A stretch of 64,000 bases of DNA from Methanocorpusculum sp. (GTDB lineage: Archaea > Halobacteriota > Methanomicrobia > Methanomicrobiales > Methanocorpusculaceae). The DNA lies in NCBI RefSeq assembly GCF_030655665.1, contig NZ_JAUSPQ010000008.1, forward strand, positions 186,001 through 250,000, given 5' to 3'. Position numbers and translations under genes: made by a program. This document shows positions 55,496-64,000 of the stretch, one piece after another (positions within the stretch are counted from its first letter, which is position 1; every line of letters begins with the position of its first letter). The notes under the pieces are model-generated. The model searched no databases, was not told the origin of the DNA, and saw nothing but the letters and a program-made list of their open reading frames with translations.

Positions 55496-56629
55496 ATGTC
55501 GGAACCTGTTGAATTTCTGACCGTTCGGAATCGGAAACAACCAAACTATAAACTTAGATTCATACTTCTCATTCTTGCAGCAGTGGTATGTATTCTGATT
55601 TCCTTTGTTGTCGGGAGATTCACCATATGCATTGGTGATGTTCTTCAGATTTTGATATCGGCTTTCTTATCGGCCATCTATGGCTGTATCTCCTTTGTTT
55701 TAAGTCCCTTCCCTGATATCCAGAATACCGTTCTGGGTTTTCTGTCCCAGTTTATCGTGAGTATTGATACATGGGATTATGCCATGTACAGTGTTGTAAT
55801 AAATATCCGTCTTCCCCGTATCCTTGCTGCACTCTTAGTAGGGGCCGCACTTTCCACAGCGGGAGCTGCGTATCAGGGAATGTTCCAGAATCCGCTGGTC
55901 TCTCCGGATATTCTCGGAGCTTCGGCAGGCGCGGGATTTGGTGCATGTCTTGCCATTTATCTGTCGCTTGGGAGCGGAATGGTCACCATCCTTGCCTTTG
56001 CCGGCGGGCTGATCGCTGTGTTGGTCGCCTATATGGTCAGCCGTATGACAAAAGGGAGTGCCACCCTGAGCATGGTTCTTGCAGGTATACTGGTAGGGAG
56101 TCTCTTCTCCGCATCGACGTCATATATCAAACTGGTCGCTGACACGAACGAACAACTTCCGGCGATCACCTACTGGCTGATGGGAAGTCTTGCCGGTGCG
56201 ACGATGCATGATGTGATTTTTGCCGGCATCATCATTATTCTCGGAACGCTCCCGATTTTCCTTCTTCGCTGGAGAATGAACGTTTTGACGTTGGGTGAGG
56301 ATGAGGCGAAGAGTATGGGGGTAAATACTCACAGACTCCGGTTTGTAGTCATTGTCTGTGCCACCCTGATAACCGCCGTTGCCGTATCAATTTCCGGAAT
56401 CATCGGCTGGGTTGGTCTTGTGATTCCGCATTTCTGCCGGATGCTTTTCGGGTATGATTATCGGAAGATTGTTCCCGCCGCTATTATCATGGGTGGTGGA
56501 TTCCTGCTGCTTGTGGATGATTTCTCCCGGACTATTGCAACGACGGAAGTTCCGATCGGGATTTTGACTGCATTCATCGGAGCGCCGATTTTTGCCTATC
56601 TTCTGATGATGGGAGGAAAACGTTCATGA
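55496..56629 (+). CDS. FecCD-family ABC transporter permease
   Basis: A 377-residue integral membrane protein with about ten spans. Family features include Arg-Leu-Pro-Arg-Ile-Leu-Ala-Ala-Leu near 104-112, Ala-Gly-Ala-Ala-Tyr-Gln-Gly-Met-Phe-Gln-Asn-Pro-Leu near 122-134, a Gly-Ala-Ser-Ala-Gly-Ala-Gly-Phe-Gly segment near 141-149, a Trp-Leu-Met-Gly-Ser segment and the cytoplasmic coupling segment Gly-Leu-Val-Ile-Pro-His. Such permeases move iron-siderophore, heme or cobalamin. The ATPase gene overlaps by four bases. No solute-binding protein is encoded here, so it may be supplied elsewhere. Confidence 0.92.
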   Translation: MSEPVEFLTVRNRKQPNYKLRFILLILAAVVCILISFVVGRFTICIGDVLQILISAFLSAIYGCISFVLSPFPDIQNTVLGFLSQFIVSIDTWDYAMYSVVINIRLPRILAALLVGAALSTAGAAYQGMFQNPLVSPDILGASAGAGFGACLAIYLSLGSGMVTILAFAGGLIAVLVAYMVSRMTKGSATLSMVLAGILVGSLFSASTSYIKLVADTNEQLPAITYWLMGSLAGATMHDVIFAGIIIILGTLPIFLLRWRMNVLTLGEDEAKSMGVNTHRLRFVVIVCATLITAVAVSISGIIGWVGLVIPHFCRMLFGYDYRKIVPAAIIMGGGFLLLVDDFSRTIATTEVPIGILTAFIGAPIFAYLLMMGGKRS

Positions 56630-57450
56630 ATCTCAGTGTGAACGATCTGAGTTTTTCCTACGGGAAGCATCTTCCTCTCGTACTGGACGCTATATCTTTC
56701 TCTGCGAAGGGAGGGGACCTTCTCGCCGTTCTTGGTCCGAACGGTGTCGGAAAAAGTACGATGTTCCGCTGTATTCTCGGGTTTCTGAGAAATTATTCCG
56801 GAGAGATCATCTTAAACGGCGTCAATATCAAATCCCTTACGCATAAACAGATCGCAAAACATGTTGCCTACATTCCTCAGTCAACATATCCGGTTTTCAA
56901 CTACACTGTGTTGGATGTGGTCCTTATGGGCGTTACCAATCAGCTCAGTCTTTTGTCTGCTCCAAATCAGGATCATATCAACGAGGCATATGCTGCGATG
57001 CAAAGTCTGGGTATTGCTCATCTGCGTGATGCCGGTTATGGTGAGATAAGCGGCGGGGAACGTCAGCTCACTCTTATCGCCCGTGCTCTTGTGCAAAAAG
57101 CAAAGGTCCTCATTATGGATGAACCGACTGCAAATCTGGATTACGGCAATCAGTTCAGGGTGATGTGCCGGATCTCCGATCTTGCAAAGGAAGGTTACAT
57201 CATTATTCTCTCAACGCACAATCCGGATCATGCTTTTTTGTATGCAAATCGTGTCCTGACTATCCAGAGAGGAAAAGTGATTGCAGATGGGAGTCCTGAT
57301 GATGTTTTGGACGCAAAACTGATCAAGGATGTTTACAATGTGGATGTCCACATCGAGGAATTTCATTCAGCGACCCGTCATCATAAACTTTGTATTCCAA
57401 TAGAAGGCGGAGTCCGATGTGAGACTGAATTACTCCAGATGAAAAAATAA
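56626..57450 (+). CDS. FepC/BtuD-like ABC transporter ATPase
   Basis: A 274-residue ATP-binding subunit. Walker A Gly-Pro-Asn-Gly-Val-Gly-Lys-Ser-Thr is at 38-46, the signature Ser-Gly-Gly-Glu-Arg-Gln near 143-148 and Walker B (Val-Leu-Ile-Met-Asp-Glu-Pro) near 160-166. A Ser-Thr-His-Asn-Pro-Asp-His switch follows. It pairs with the permease, which it overlaps, as the energising part of a siderophore, heme or cobalamin importer. The C-terminal 40 residues carry His-rich sequence (His-Ser-Ala-Thr-Arg-His-His). Confidence 0.93.
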   Translation: MNLSVNDLSFSYGKHLPLVLDAISFSAKGGDLLAVLGPNGVGKSTMFRCILGFLRNYSGEIILNGVNIKSLTHKQIAKHVAYIPQSTYPVFNYTVLDVVLMGVTNQLSLLSAPNQDHINEAYAAMQSLGIAHLRDAGYGEISGGERQLTLIARALVQKAKVLIMDEPTANLDYGNQFRVMCRISDLAKEGYIIILSTHNPDHAFLYANRVLTIQRGKVIADGSPDDVLDAKLIKDVYNVDVHIEEFHSATRHHKLCIPIEGGVRCETELLQMKK

Positions 57451-57500
57451 TTGGATGTGAAATCATTCTCCCGTTTTTTTCAAACGGGTTTTGATTTCCT

Positions 57501-57935
57501 CTATTGTATGGCGCAGGTCCCGACGCACGGTTCCTTCTCCGGCACGACCAGACGGTAGGCATTTGCGAGGACCGATGAGTTTGCGAGAAGACCTGCGACC
57601 AAAACCGCCTCTAAGATCTCCTCATTCGTGATCCCCATCTTCTTTGCGACCTGCATATGGTAGGAGGTACAGTGATCACAACGTAATGCCGCTCCGACTG
57701 CAAGGCTGATGAGTTCAACGGTCTTCGGCGGCAGTGCTCCAGCCTGCGTCACGGCATTTTTGTACAAAAGATGTGAGATGAGAGCTTCGGGACAGTCCTC
57801 CAGTTTTTTATAGATCAGAGGCGATGTTCCGTACTCTGCTTCGATCCTTCCAAGCCACTCGGCGGCTGTAAGTTTCGCTCCGTTCTTTTGTACTTCGGCG
57901 ATCGCCTCTTCAAAATTCATGTCGATATCTACCAT
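57501..57935 (-). CDS. Carboxymuconolactone decarboxylase-family protein (AhpD-like)
   Basis: A 144-residue protein with the AhpD-like Cys-Asp-His-Cys at about 85-88, followed by Thr-Ser-Tyr-His. This is the redox-active pair and His of the family, used in alkylhydroperoxidase-type reactions. A C-terminal Cys-Val-Gly-Thr-Cys adds another pair. A start at Met-Asn-Phe, five codons later, is possible. It lies three bases after the mmp7 stop and so may be read through from the methanogenesis marker operon. A thiol redox or oxidative stress role is likely. Confidence 0.82.
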   Translation of the reverse strand: MVDIDMNFEEAIAEVQKNGAKLTAAEWLGRIEAEYGTSPLIYKKLEDCPEALISHLLYKNAVTQAGALPPKTVELISLAVGAALRCDHCTSYHMQVAKKMGITNEEILEAVLVAGLLANSSVLANAYRLVVPEKEPCVGTCAIQ

Positions 57936-57938
57936 GAT

Positions 57939-58877
57939 TTATACCACTATGTTTGTTTCCGAAAGCGGCTTTATGCGGATCAGAATATAATCCCGCATAC
58001 GTGAAGGCAGAACGTCTGCCACATCGCCGACTTTTACTTCATCCTCGATCACGAGATCCCGGACTTTTTGTGCATATGTCGGGTAAGAAAGTTTTACCCG
58101 CAGGCCATTGAGCTGGACTGCGATCGGGGAGGGGGAGTAGACCTCCTCGATCTCCGGCAACTCCTGCTTGATGAGCGCCTGGAGTCTTGCGGGCGAGACC
58201 GAGAGGGGATCGTTTGCAATCTCCTGCCGACGCATCTCCACGACTTTTATCACCTCGTCGATCACCAGATCGAGCCGATGAATATCCGCTTCCGTTTGGG
58301 TCCGGTGCATAAACCGTCCGAGACCTCCGACGTATCCGGCAACAGGCGGGTTGGTCTGTTTTTCGAGGATCTCCCGCTCAGGCCCCCCGGTCAGAATGAT
58401 CGGGACAGTGATGCCGGGTCGAAACTTCGGGAATTTCGTTTCGATACAGGAGGCAAAGTTGCCAAGCACGAAGATCGCGAGATCATGTTCGTTGATCAGA
58501 TCACGTTCCTCGTCATTCATCTGGGCGATGCGTTTTCCAAAACCGCGTGCCATGCCGAGCATGTTCGATTTCGATCCATGGCTTCGCAGATATTCGGCTA
58601 CGTCGCATGCTGAATGAGGAAGGTGGTGGATCTCGAGACTTGGAATGACAACCGCGATTTCGGTTCCAACAAGCGGAGACTCCAGGATCTCTCCTGCGAG
58701 TGGTCGGGAGAAGGTGATGAGCCGTTTGATATCCTCCTTCGGCATGAGGACCTGAAGAACGACCTCGCTTGCAATGTTATGTCGCTGGACGATATAGCCG
58801 CCGAGATCCTCGATGTAATCGATGATCTCGTCAAGACGGTACACCCCTCCTTTGTAGGTGATCGGTACAAGGATCAT
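57939..58877 (-). CDS. mmp7: Methanogenesis marker protein 7
   Basis: A 312-residue protein of the marker 7 family, found only in methanogens and relatives. The N-terminus (Met-Ile-Leu-Val-Pro-Ile-Thr-Tyr-Lys-Gly-Gly-Val-Tyr) and the Leu-Pro-His-Ser-Ala-Cys-Asp-Val-Ala-Glu-Tyr-Leu-Arg segment near 86-98 are characteristic. A Gly-Asn-Phe-Ala-Ser-Cys-Ile-Glu-x-Lys segment holds another conserved Cys. Family members have been found with the complex that activates methyl-coenzyme M reductase. It is the last marker gene of the operon and overlaps mmp17 by four bases. Confidence 0.93.
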   Translation of the reverse strand: MILVPITYKGGVYRLDEIIDYIEDLGGYIVQRHNIASEVVLQVLMPKEDIKRLITFSRPLAGEILESPLVGTEIAVVIPSLEIHHLPHSACDVAEYLRSHGSKSNMLGMARGFGKRIAQMNDEERDLINEHDLAIFVLGNFASCIETKFPKFRPGITVPIILTGGPEREILEKQTNPPVAGYVGGLGRFMHRTQTEADIHRLDLVIDEVIKVVEMRRQEIANDPLSVSPARLQALIKQELPEIEEVYSPSPIAVQLNGLRVKLSYPTYAQKVRDLVIEDEVKVGDVADVLPSRMRDYILIRIKPLSETNIVV

Positions 58878-59455
58878 TTCAGTGCCTCCTCCATTTTCGC
58901 GAACCGGTCAGCGATGATCTTATCGACAACTTCCGCCGGGATGGTGTTTTCGCTTGCGGCAAATGAGAACCGGTTCTTTCCGTAGTTCTCCCGCCGGACC
59001 TTGAAGCCTTCGGGGGCGATCACCTGGATCGCATAGATCAGATCTTTGAAGAGTGACTGGGTCGGGTCGATGACCACCCAGTCTCTCAGATTCTTTGGGA
59101 TCGCCACATTTTTGATGATGACGGTGAATCGGTCTGGCTGATCGACATTGTCGTGTCCGAGTTTGAGCCACAGCATTTTCAGCATCGCGGCAAGATAGGT
59201 TTCATCTCCGACCGCGATCGTTGCCTGATTGTCCTGAATCAATACGTTGCCTACATCCGAGATCTTTATTGCCGAACGCGGCGGGCGGATGAATCCGGTT
59301 GCCACAAAAAGGGGATATGCCGGGTCGATATAAATGTGCAGTCCTTCCACGATACTGAGCAGATTGTGGTCCTGCAGTACGGTGGTCGCGATTTTATTGT
59401 AGTTGTCCGACCCGTCTTCGGTGCATTCCACCTCGAAGTAGTCCAAACCTGCCAT
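58874..59455 (-). CDS. mmp17: Methanogenesis marker protein 17
   Basis: A 193-residue marker 17 protein. It begins Leu-Asp-Tyr-Phe-Glu-Val-Glu-Cys, with later Ile-Tyr-Ile-Asp-Pro-Ala-Tyr-Pro-Leu-Phe-Val-Ala and Phe-Lys-Asp-Leu-Ile-Tyr-Ala-Ile-Gln-Val-Ile-Ala-Pro-Glu-Gly segments typical of the family. There is one Cys near the N-terminus and no classical catalytic motif. It is part of the same minus-strand operon, adjoining mmp15 without a gap, and is thought to belong to the McrA-activation machinery. Confidence 0.92.
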   Translation of the reverse strand: MAGLDYFEVECTEDGSDNYNKIATTVLQDHNLLSIVEGLHIYIDPAYPLFVATGFIRPPRSAIKISDVGNVLIQDNQATIAVGDETYLAAMLKMLWLKLGHDNVDQPDRFTVIIKNVAIPKNLRDWVVIDPTQSLFKDLIYAIQVIAPEGFKVRRENYGKNRFSFAASENTIPAEVVDKIIADRFAKMEEALK

Positions 59456-60718
59456 TTACGCCTCCTTCACCTTCTTATCGACAAAGCCCGAGGAGATCAA
59501 TGCTCCGCCGACTGCCCCGATATATTGGGAATATGGAGGGACGACGATCTCTGTTTTGAGCATTCGACCCATGGCACGGACGAGTCCCTGAATGAGCGAT
59601 GATCCCCCGACCATGATGACCGGCTCTTTGATATCGACTTCCTGGAGCTGCTGTTCGTACACCTGCTGGGCAACGCTGTGACATGCAGCGGCTGCAACAT
59701 CTGCGGGTTTAAATCCCGCCGCAAGGGCATTGACCAGAGACTGTGTGCCAAAGACGATACAATAACTGTTCATCGGCACATTCTCCCCGCCGTCGCTTTC
59801 CATAGATAATGCACCAAGTTTGGTGATGTCGACGCCAAGACGCTTTGCGGTCATCTCAAGGAACCGTCCGGATGCTCCGGCGCAGATGCCTCCCATCGTG
59901 AATGATCCGGGCATCCCGTCGTTTACACTGATTGCTTTGTTATCCATACCGCCGATGTCGATGACGGTCGCAAATCCTTTTTGGGCGTTTGCAAGGTAGA
60001 CCGCACCTTTTGAGTTGACGGTGAGTTCTTCCTGGATGAGATCCGCTTTGATGTGTTTGCCGACAAGGAATCTTCCGTATCCTGTGGATCCTGTGGCTTC
60101 AATGTCGGAGATTTTGAGTCCGGACTCTTCAAGTGCGAGAGCGATGACCTCGTCCGCACTGTTCAGAACATCGGTGGTCGGTCTCCATCCGGTCCCGATG
60201 ATCTTGTTGTCCTGCATGATGATGCATTTGGTGGTCGAAGAGCCTGAGTCCACACCCATTGTTGTTCCGACCTGGACCTCACGCGCCATAAGGGCACGGC
60301 GTTTTGCGATGGTTGAAAGGGCTTCAAGTCTGGTCAGAAGAGTGGATGCGCCGGTTCGTTCGTTGAACGAGTAGGATACAACCGGAATCTTTGAATTCTC
60401 TAGGATATATCTGCGGAGTTCGTTTCGAACGATAGCCGCTTCTGCGCAACGGAAGCAACTTGCAATGAAGATTCCGTCCGCCTCGATCCTTCCCTCTACG
60501 ATTGCCTGGGCACGAGCGATCGCAAGTTTCAGATCCGGACTTTTCACCGGAAGACCAAAGTCCTTGTAGGCGCGTTTTACATCTTTCAACGCAACATCAG
60601 GGTAAAACATCTTTGCCCCAACGGTCTCTGCTGCGGACGTGATTTCGTTTTGGATCCCGCTGTATTCTGCCCCGCAGGTGATCTGGGCGATCCGTACCGG
60701 TTGTTCTTTTGCACTCAT
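59456..60718 (-). CDS. mmp15: Methanogenesis marker protein 15, BcrA/BadF-type ATPase
   Basis: A 420-residue protein. The ATPase part starts near 155 with [10 protein letters not shown], the ASKHA phosphate loop seen in activators of 2-hydroxyacyl-CoA dehydratases. It continues with Gly-Ser-Thr-Gly-Tyr-Gly-Arg, an Asp-Ile-Gly-Gly-Met-Asp segment near 258 and a [11 protein letters not shown] segment with a likely Fe-S Cys. The first 150 residues are an extra domain with Cys-Phe-Arg-Cys. By analogy it would couple ATP hydrolysis to low-potential electron transfer during Mcr activation. It overlaps mmp5 by four bases. Confidence 0.93.
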   Translation of the reverse strand: MSAKEQPVRIAQITCGAEYSGIQNEITSAAETVGAKMFYPDVALKDVKRAYKDFGLPVKSPDLKLAIARAQAIVEGRIEADGIFIASCFRCAEAAIVRNELRRYILENSKIPVVSYSFNERTGASTLLTRLEALSTIAKRRALMAREVQVGTTMGVDSGSSTTKCIIMQDNKIIGTGWRPTTDVLNSADEVIALALEESGLKISDIEATGSTGYGRFLVGKHIKADLIQEELTVNSKGAVYLANAQKGFATVIDIGGMDNKAISVNDGMPGSFTMGGICAGASGRFLEMTAKRLGVDITKLGALSMESDGGENVPMNSYCIVFGTQSLVNALAAGFKPADVAAAACHSVAQQVYEQQLQEVDIKEPVIMVGGSSLIQGLVRAMGRMLKTEIVVPPYSQYIGAVGGALISSGFVDKKVKEA

Positions 60719-61161
60719 TCTTTGACCTCCAGATCTTTTAGGAACTGTTTGATTTTTGCGACAAACGTCACACCTTCTTCTTTAGTTGCCGGATACCTCA
60801 GTTCAAGTCTCGGGATGTCTTTTTCCCGGAGCATGAATACCAGAAGCTCGTTTGTTCGTGCACAGCCCATACAGCCGAATGCGAGATCCGGCTCATCGAT
60901 AATTATCGCAGCTTCTGCCTCTTCTACGAGAGGGCCATACAGGGCCATCCGCCCCCGGATCCCTGACGGCACTTCGACCGCTGCCCATTTCAGACCTTTC
61001 TGCGGATCTTCCGAGGTCATCTGGATCGGCGGTGAATCAAAACCCGGTGTCTGGACATGTTCGCGGATCGAAAGAGCCGAACCGAGTGGTTCGTGACCGT
61101 ACCTCGCTACAAGGTCGGATAAGATGAGGCTGGTTGCCGGATAGATGAATACTTTTGCCAT
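60715..61161 (-). CDS. mmp5: Methanogenesis marker protein 5
   Basis: A 148-residue marker protein with a Cys-Met-Gly-Cys pair near 96-99, flanked by Asp-Leu-Ala-Phe-Gly and Ala-Arg-Thr-Asn-Glu, which is the family hallmark. The N-terminal [13 protein letters not shown] is also typical. It overlaps mmp15 by four bases and adjoins mmp6 with a one-base overlap, consistent with coordinated expression. Confidence 0.92.
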   Translation of the reverse strand: MAKVFIYPATSLILSDLVARYGHEPLGSALSIREHVQTPGFDSPPIQMTSEDPQKGLKWAAVEVPSGIRGRMALYGPLVEEAEAAIIIDEPDLAFGCMGCARTNELLVFMLREKDIPRLELRYPATKEEGVTFVAKIKQFLKDLEVKE

Positions 61162-61622
61162 TATTTTTCCTCCGAAAAGAGTTTTTCGAGCACATCCGCA
61201 TCGAGCGGTTCTTCAAGCGGCAGAGCTTCCCCTGCAGCTTTTTTGAGTGAGGTCTTGTTCATCCCCTCGGTCTCTTCCAGTCCGTGGGAGATATATCTGA
61301 TAAAACTCATTTCGTATTCGTGCCCGAGATACCCGGGTCTCGCACCGCCGAGATCGGCGCGGCATCTCCGTGAATCTCCCGGAGGAAATCCCCTGTCTTT
61401 TATGAAGATCCGATAGGGATCGAGAATACGCAGATGTTCAACGATCCGGTCGACATCTTCCGGGGAACCGGTGATCTGACACCCAAAACAGGTCTCTTTG
61501 ATCATAACACCCTGGGCGATCTCGTATGCGGCCGTTGCAATATCCTGGGGTGTGGTGTTTGGAGAATCCACGAACACATACTTCGTTACGGTCCCGACAT
61601 ACTCGGGGACATAGGGTTTCAC
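61161..61622 (-). CDS. mmp6: Methanogenesis marker protein 6
   Basis: A 153-residue marker protein. Val-Phe-Val-Asp-Ser-Pro-Asn-Thr-Thr-Pro near 16-25, a Lys-Glu-Thr-Cys-Phe-Gly-Cys segment near 42-48 and Arg-Asp/Asp-Arg-Gly-Phe-Pro-Pro-Gly-Asp-Ser-Arg-Arg near 76-87 are family features. The paired Cys mirror those of Mmp5. It overlaps mmp3 by four bases. Confidence 0.92.
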   Translation of the reverse strand: MKPYVPEYVGTVTKYVFVDSPNTTPQDIATAAYEIAQGVMIKETCFGCQITGSPEDVDRIVEHLRILDPYRIFIKDRGFPPGDSRRCRADLGGARPGYLGHEYEMSFIRYISHGLEETEGMNKTSLKKAAGEALPLEEPLDADVLEKLFSEEK

Positions 61623-63163
61623 TCTTTGACCTCCCTGAAGTAGATAGTCCCGCCTTCCTTCATGAGAGGAAGCTTTTCCATGTCGATTATAGTTCCGATG
61701 ACGTTTGTTCCCCCAAATGGCTCTCCGGTCGGCCCGTACTCTTTGTTTTCGACCACCCGGACGCCGACCATACCGACAGCCTGCCGCGAGTCGTTCGTCA
61801 GTGCGAGAGTATTGGTCTTGACCGGTTTTTTTGGGGTGTTCTCCGGGATGATGTTCGTGCCTGTCGAGAACGGCGGCTTGAAGAGGTACATCTCATCCTC
61901 AAGATTGTAAATAAACGGCATGGTCCCGACTGCATATTTCTTCAGTCCGGTGACCCGGCGGAACAGATCGACCGATTGCGGGGCTTTTTTATAATCAAGC
62001 GAGATGTCGATGACATTCTCTAGACCCATGGTAAAGAGCGAGACTTTTCCCTCTTTCAGGACCTCGAGTGTCGTCTCAGGTTTCTGACTGATGACGACCC
62101 TCCCGGTCACATCCTTGTTGTCTGCCATCACTTTCAGTCCGCGTTTCTTTGCAAGACTGACTGCTTCTCCGAGAGGGAGGCCGCGCAGGTCAAGGAGTTC
62201 CGGGACCGGTCTGACGGACAGAACTGTTTTTTCGGTTGAAAATTTGGCGAGCTCTATTCCCCGCGTGACCGCTCCGGTCCGCGTGTGATGCTGATTGCTT
62301 TGGACGTCGCGTGTGTAAATATACAGGCCGCCCGAGCCTTTTCCGGCTGTTCGTACCGTAATCGTCCCTTCTCTTCTCGGTTTCTGGCGTTCCTGAAGAA
62401 CGTAGAGTTTTCCTTCTGTATGGTCCCTGATGTAGGTGGACGCGGTCCGGTCGATCCGGAATGTGTTTTCCCGCAGGCAGAATAGCATATGCTCGACCGA
62501 GTCTGTGCACGTACAGTCGATCTCGGCATGATTTTCCTGATATCCTTCTGCGGTGATGATCAGTTCGGAAAAGATCTGCATCCCCTCCTTCACCTCCGTC
62601 GAGAGGTCCGAGGTCACCTTCGCATTGGTCGAATCCGTGCTGGAAAATACCTGTTCTATCCGGGTAATGGTGTCGCCGTGTTTCCAGCGGTTCATGATCC
62701 CAAGACCGTAGATGACTTTCCCTAAAATCGCTCCGCCTTTTGCGGCTCCGTGATCGCCCATATGTTCCCTGCGGGAAAATGTGAGGTAGGCGTTCTTCGA
62801 ATCATAGCCGCCGGAACCGAGACATACGACGCCTCTTTCATAACGGTATGGTGTTTTGTCGGGCGTGAACTCCTGAGGGAATGGTCCAAACGATACCGCA
62901 TTTCTGTCTTCGAAGTGGACACGCAGATTCTGATCGACCTCTCCCGTAGGCAGAGGGAAGGGTGTTTTTTTCGCAAGTTCGATGACGATGTCCCCGGCGC
63001 TTGTGGTCAGGCGGAGATGCGGCGTCATTTCCCGGGAAACGCTTCCGGGTAAAAGAAGAACGACAGAGGTCCCTTCCGGCTGTTCCGGGAGGAGATCTTT
63101 GAGGGTTGTTGTTTCTGGAACGGTTTTCTGCTCGCCATTGAGAAAAATCCGGATGTCAGTCAT
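61619..63163 (-). CDS. mmp3: Methanogenesis marker protein 3
   Basis: A 514-residue protein. The first 60 residues have a ubiquitin-like pattern (Ile-Arg-Ile-Phe-Leu-Asn-Gly, then Thr-Leu-Lys-Asp-Leu-Leu). A large beta-rich body follows, with Leu-Gly-Ser-Gly-Gly-Tyr-Asp near 115-121 and a peptidyl-prolyl-isomerase-like stretch (Gly-Gly-Ala-Ile-Leu-Gly-Lys-Val-Ile-Tyr-Gly near 143-153). The end reads Gly-Glu-Pro-Phe-Gly-Gly-Thr-Asn-Val-Ile-Gly-Thr-Ile. These match marker 3. It lies nine bases after the atwA stop and is the second gene of the operon in transcription order among those visible. Confidence 0.93.
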   Translation of the reverse strand: MTDIRIFLNGEQKTVPETTTLKDLLPEQPEGTSVVLLLPGSVSREMTPHLRLTTSAGDIVIELAKKTPFPLPTGEVDQNLRVHFEDRNAVSFGPFPQEFTPDKTPYRYERGVVCLGSGGYDSKNAYLTFSRREHMGDHGAAKGGAILGKVIYGLGIMNRWKHGDTITRIEQVFSSTDSTNAKVTSDLSTEVKEGMQIFSELIITAEGYQENHAEIDCTCTDSVEHMLFCLRENTFRIDRTASTYIRDHTEGKLYVLQERQKPRREGTITVRTAGKGSGGLYIYTRDVQSNQHHTRTGAVTRGIELAKFSTEKTVLSVRPVPELLDLRGLPLGEAVSLAKKRGLKVMADNKDVTGRVVISQKPETTLEVLKEGKVSLFTMGLENVIDISLDYKKAPQSVDLFRRVTGLKKYAVGTMPFIYNLEDEMYLFKPPFSTGTNIIPENTPKKPVKTNTLALTNDSRQAVGMVGVRVVENKEYGPTGEPFGGTNVIGTIIDMEKLPLMKEGGTIYFREVKE

Positions 63164-63172
63164 GATCCTGAC

Positions 63173-64000
63173 CTACATCTCGAACATTTCGTCGGTGGTT
63201 TCATGCAGGGCTCCCTCGGTCGCTTCTGCCTCAGGGGCTCCTCCTGCAAGGGTCACCTTTTTCGGGATCCCGGTTTCTGCCCGTGCCCGTTCCTTCTCGA
63301 CCGCATTTCTCATAACGATCTTTTCATCCTCGGAAAGGTTGTTCAGCACTTCGTGGGTCGGACCAATGGCGATGATCTTTCCGCCGCGCATGAACATGCA
63401 CCTGTCACAGACATCACGCACGAATTCCATGTCGTGGGAAACGATGACGAACGTTTCTTCCATCTCTTCTCTCGCATGCATGATGGAGTGCTTGACATCG
63501 ACTTTGGTGATGGGATCCATCGTTCCTGTTGGTTCGTCGAGGAGAATGATGCGCGGTTCACGGATAAGGATCTGTGCGAGAGCGACTCTGTGCTTCTCCC
63601 CTTCTGAAAGGCTTGCCGGCAGTCTGTGAAGAACATCTTTTGCCTTCTTATCGGTGAATCCTGCCATCCGAAGGGTGATGAGTGCTTTGCGGGTCGCAAG
63701 TTCTTTGGGGAACTCTAAGCCGATCGCGTCGGTCAGGTTGTCGATGATCGTTCTGTGGGGATAGAGATCGTATTCCTGGTGAAGGAGTCCGATGTATTGT
63801 TTTGCCCTTCCCCGGAAGAGATATCCGGGTTTTGACATATCGACCCATTCGTCGCCGACCCTGACTTCGAGTTTACCGGATGTCGGCTCGTAAAGACCGG
63901 CGATCATCTTTGAAAGGGTGGTTTTACCTCCGCCGGATACGCCGATGATGCCAAAGATCTCCCGTTCATTGATCTCGAAGGTGATATCGTTTACCGCGTT
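63173..64000 (-). CDS. atwA: Methyl-coenzyme M reductase component A2 (AtwA), C-terminal part
   Basis: The reading frame is open from the window edge to the stop at 63173 and gives at least 275 residues, the second ABC ATPase domain of the usual two (full length about 540). Walker A Gly-Val-Ser-Gly-Gly-Gly-Lys-Thr-Thr is near the edge (63913-63940). The signature Ser-Leu-Ser-Glu-Gly-Glu-Lys-His replaces the classical Ser-Gly-Gly, as expected for this family. Walker B Ile-Ile-Leu-Leu-Asp-Glu-Pro follows. AtwA supplies ATP-driven activation of Mcr. The Ala-Thr-Glu-Gly-Ala C-terminal tail is typical of the family. The first domain lies outside the window. Confidence 0.9.
   Translation of the reverse strand, partial: NAVNDITFEINEREIFGIIGVSGGGKTTLSKMIAGLYEPTSGKLEVRVGDEWVDMSKPGYLFRGRAKQYIGLLHQEYDLYPHRTIIDNLTDAIGLEFPKELATRKALITLRMAGFTDKKAKDVLHRLPASLSEGEKHRVALAQILIREPRIILLDEPTGTMDPITKVDVKHSIMHAREEMEETFVIVSHDMEFVRDVCDRCMFMRGGKIIAIGPTHEVLNNLSEDEKIVMRNAVEKERARAETGIPKKVTLAGGAPEAEATEGALHETTDEMFEM

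Overview
The window comes from a methanogenic archaeon, most likely of the order Methanomicrobiales; a Methanocorpusculum-like genome is my best guess. The right end carries a seven-gene cluster of methanogenesis marker proteins ending in the ATPase AtwA. Archaeal housekeeping genes (RIO2, DUF460, archaemetzincin, DphB, archaeal DNA ligase, archaeal YchF) are spread through it. Core genes have moderate GC. Several AT-rich, repeat-laden islets interrupt them.

Layout. 1-3.6 kb: class I fructose-1,6-bisphosphatase, a shrunken paralogue of the archaeal FBP aldolase/phosphatase, and a hybrid-cluster protein. 3.7-8.8 kb: accessory islet with a broken BRO-type gene, a 707-residue putative nuclease, a coiled-coil gene carrying an in-frame hairpin repeat, and an IS1634/IS4-type insertion sequence. 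8.9-11.8 kb: an Ntn-hydrolase lipoprotein, a zinc-ribbon protein with a deoxyribosyltransferase/TIR-like domain, and an ORF-less element that folds into a 381-bp nested hairpin. 11.8-17.7 kb: bacterial-type AddA/AddB helicase-nuclease genes. 17.7-25.1 kb: the main accessory island. Its first 5.5 kb lie between two copies of the addB 5' end. It holds two small membrane proteins, a RelE-type toxin-antitoxin pair, an ORF-less nested palindrome, an RHH/YhcG-nuclease/unknown operon and a TIGR04255 three-gene operon.

25.2-37.8 kb is conserved core: rio2-DUF460-thiL, UPF0146, archaemetzincin overlapping a stand-alone Cas1 homologue, ychF, an AGCS symporter, an MBL hydrolase, DNA ligase and a sensor-like lipoprotein. 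37.9-42.3 kb is a second accessory stretch between tRNA-Gln and the next core gene. It has a HicA-like pair, a small mobile element inside a membrane-protein gene, a bacterial-looking radical SAM/SAP pair, tRNA-Leu, an EFR1 flavodoxin-ferredoxin and a truncated aldo-keto reductase. 42.3-57.9 kb returns to core and transport genes: nucleotidyltransferase, CbiM, tRNA-Thr, Cas4-like protein, DtxR-FeoA/FeoB, DphB, aldehyde dehydrogenase, MBL/DUF3006, MFS and a FecCD-type ABC transporter. 57.9-64 kb, minus strand, is the mmp7-mmp17-mmp15-mmp5-mmp6-mmp3-atwA cluster tied to activation of methyl-coenzyme M reductase.

The most unusual signals are: (i) a solo Cas1 with Tyr where the active-site His is expected, plus a solo Cas4-like protein lacking the nuclease Glu, with no CRISPR array or cas2 seen; (ii) families of modular hairpin repeats and large ORF-less palindromes; (iii) a direct-repeat-bounded island at addB; (iv) several small multi-gene operons of unknown or defence-like function. 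All family calls were made by reading sequence, without database searches.
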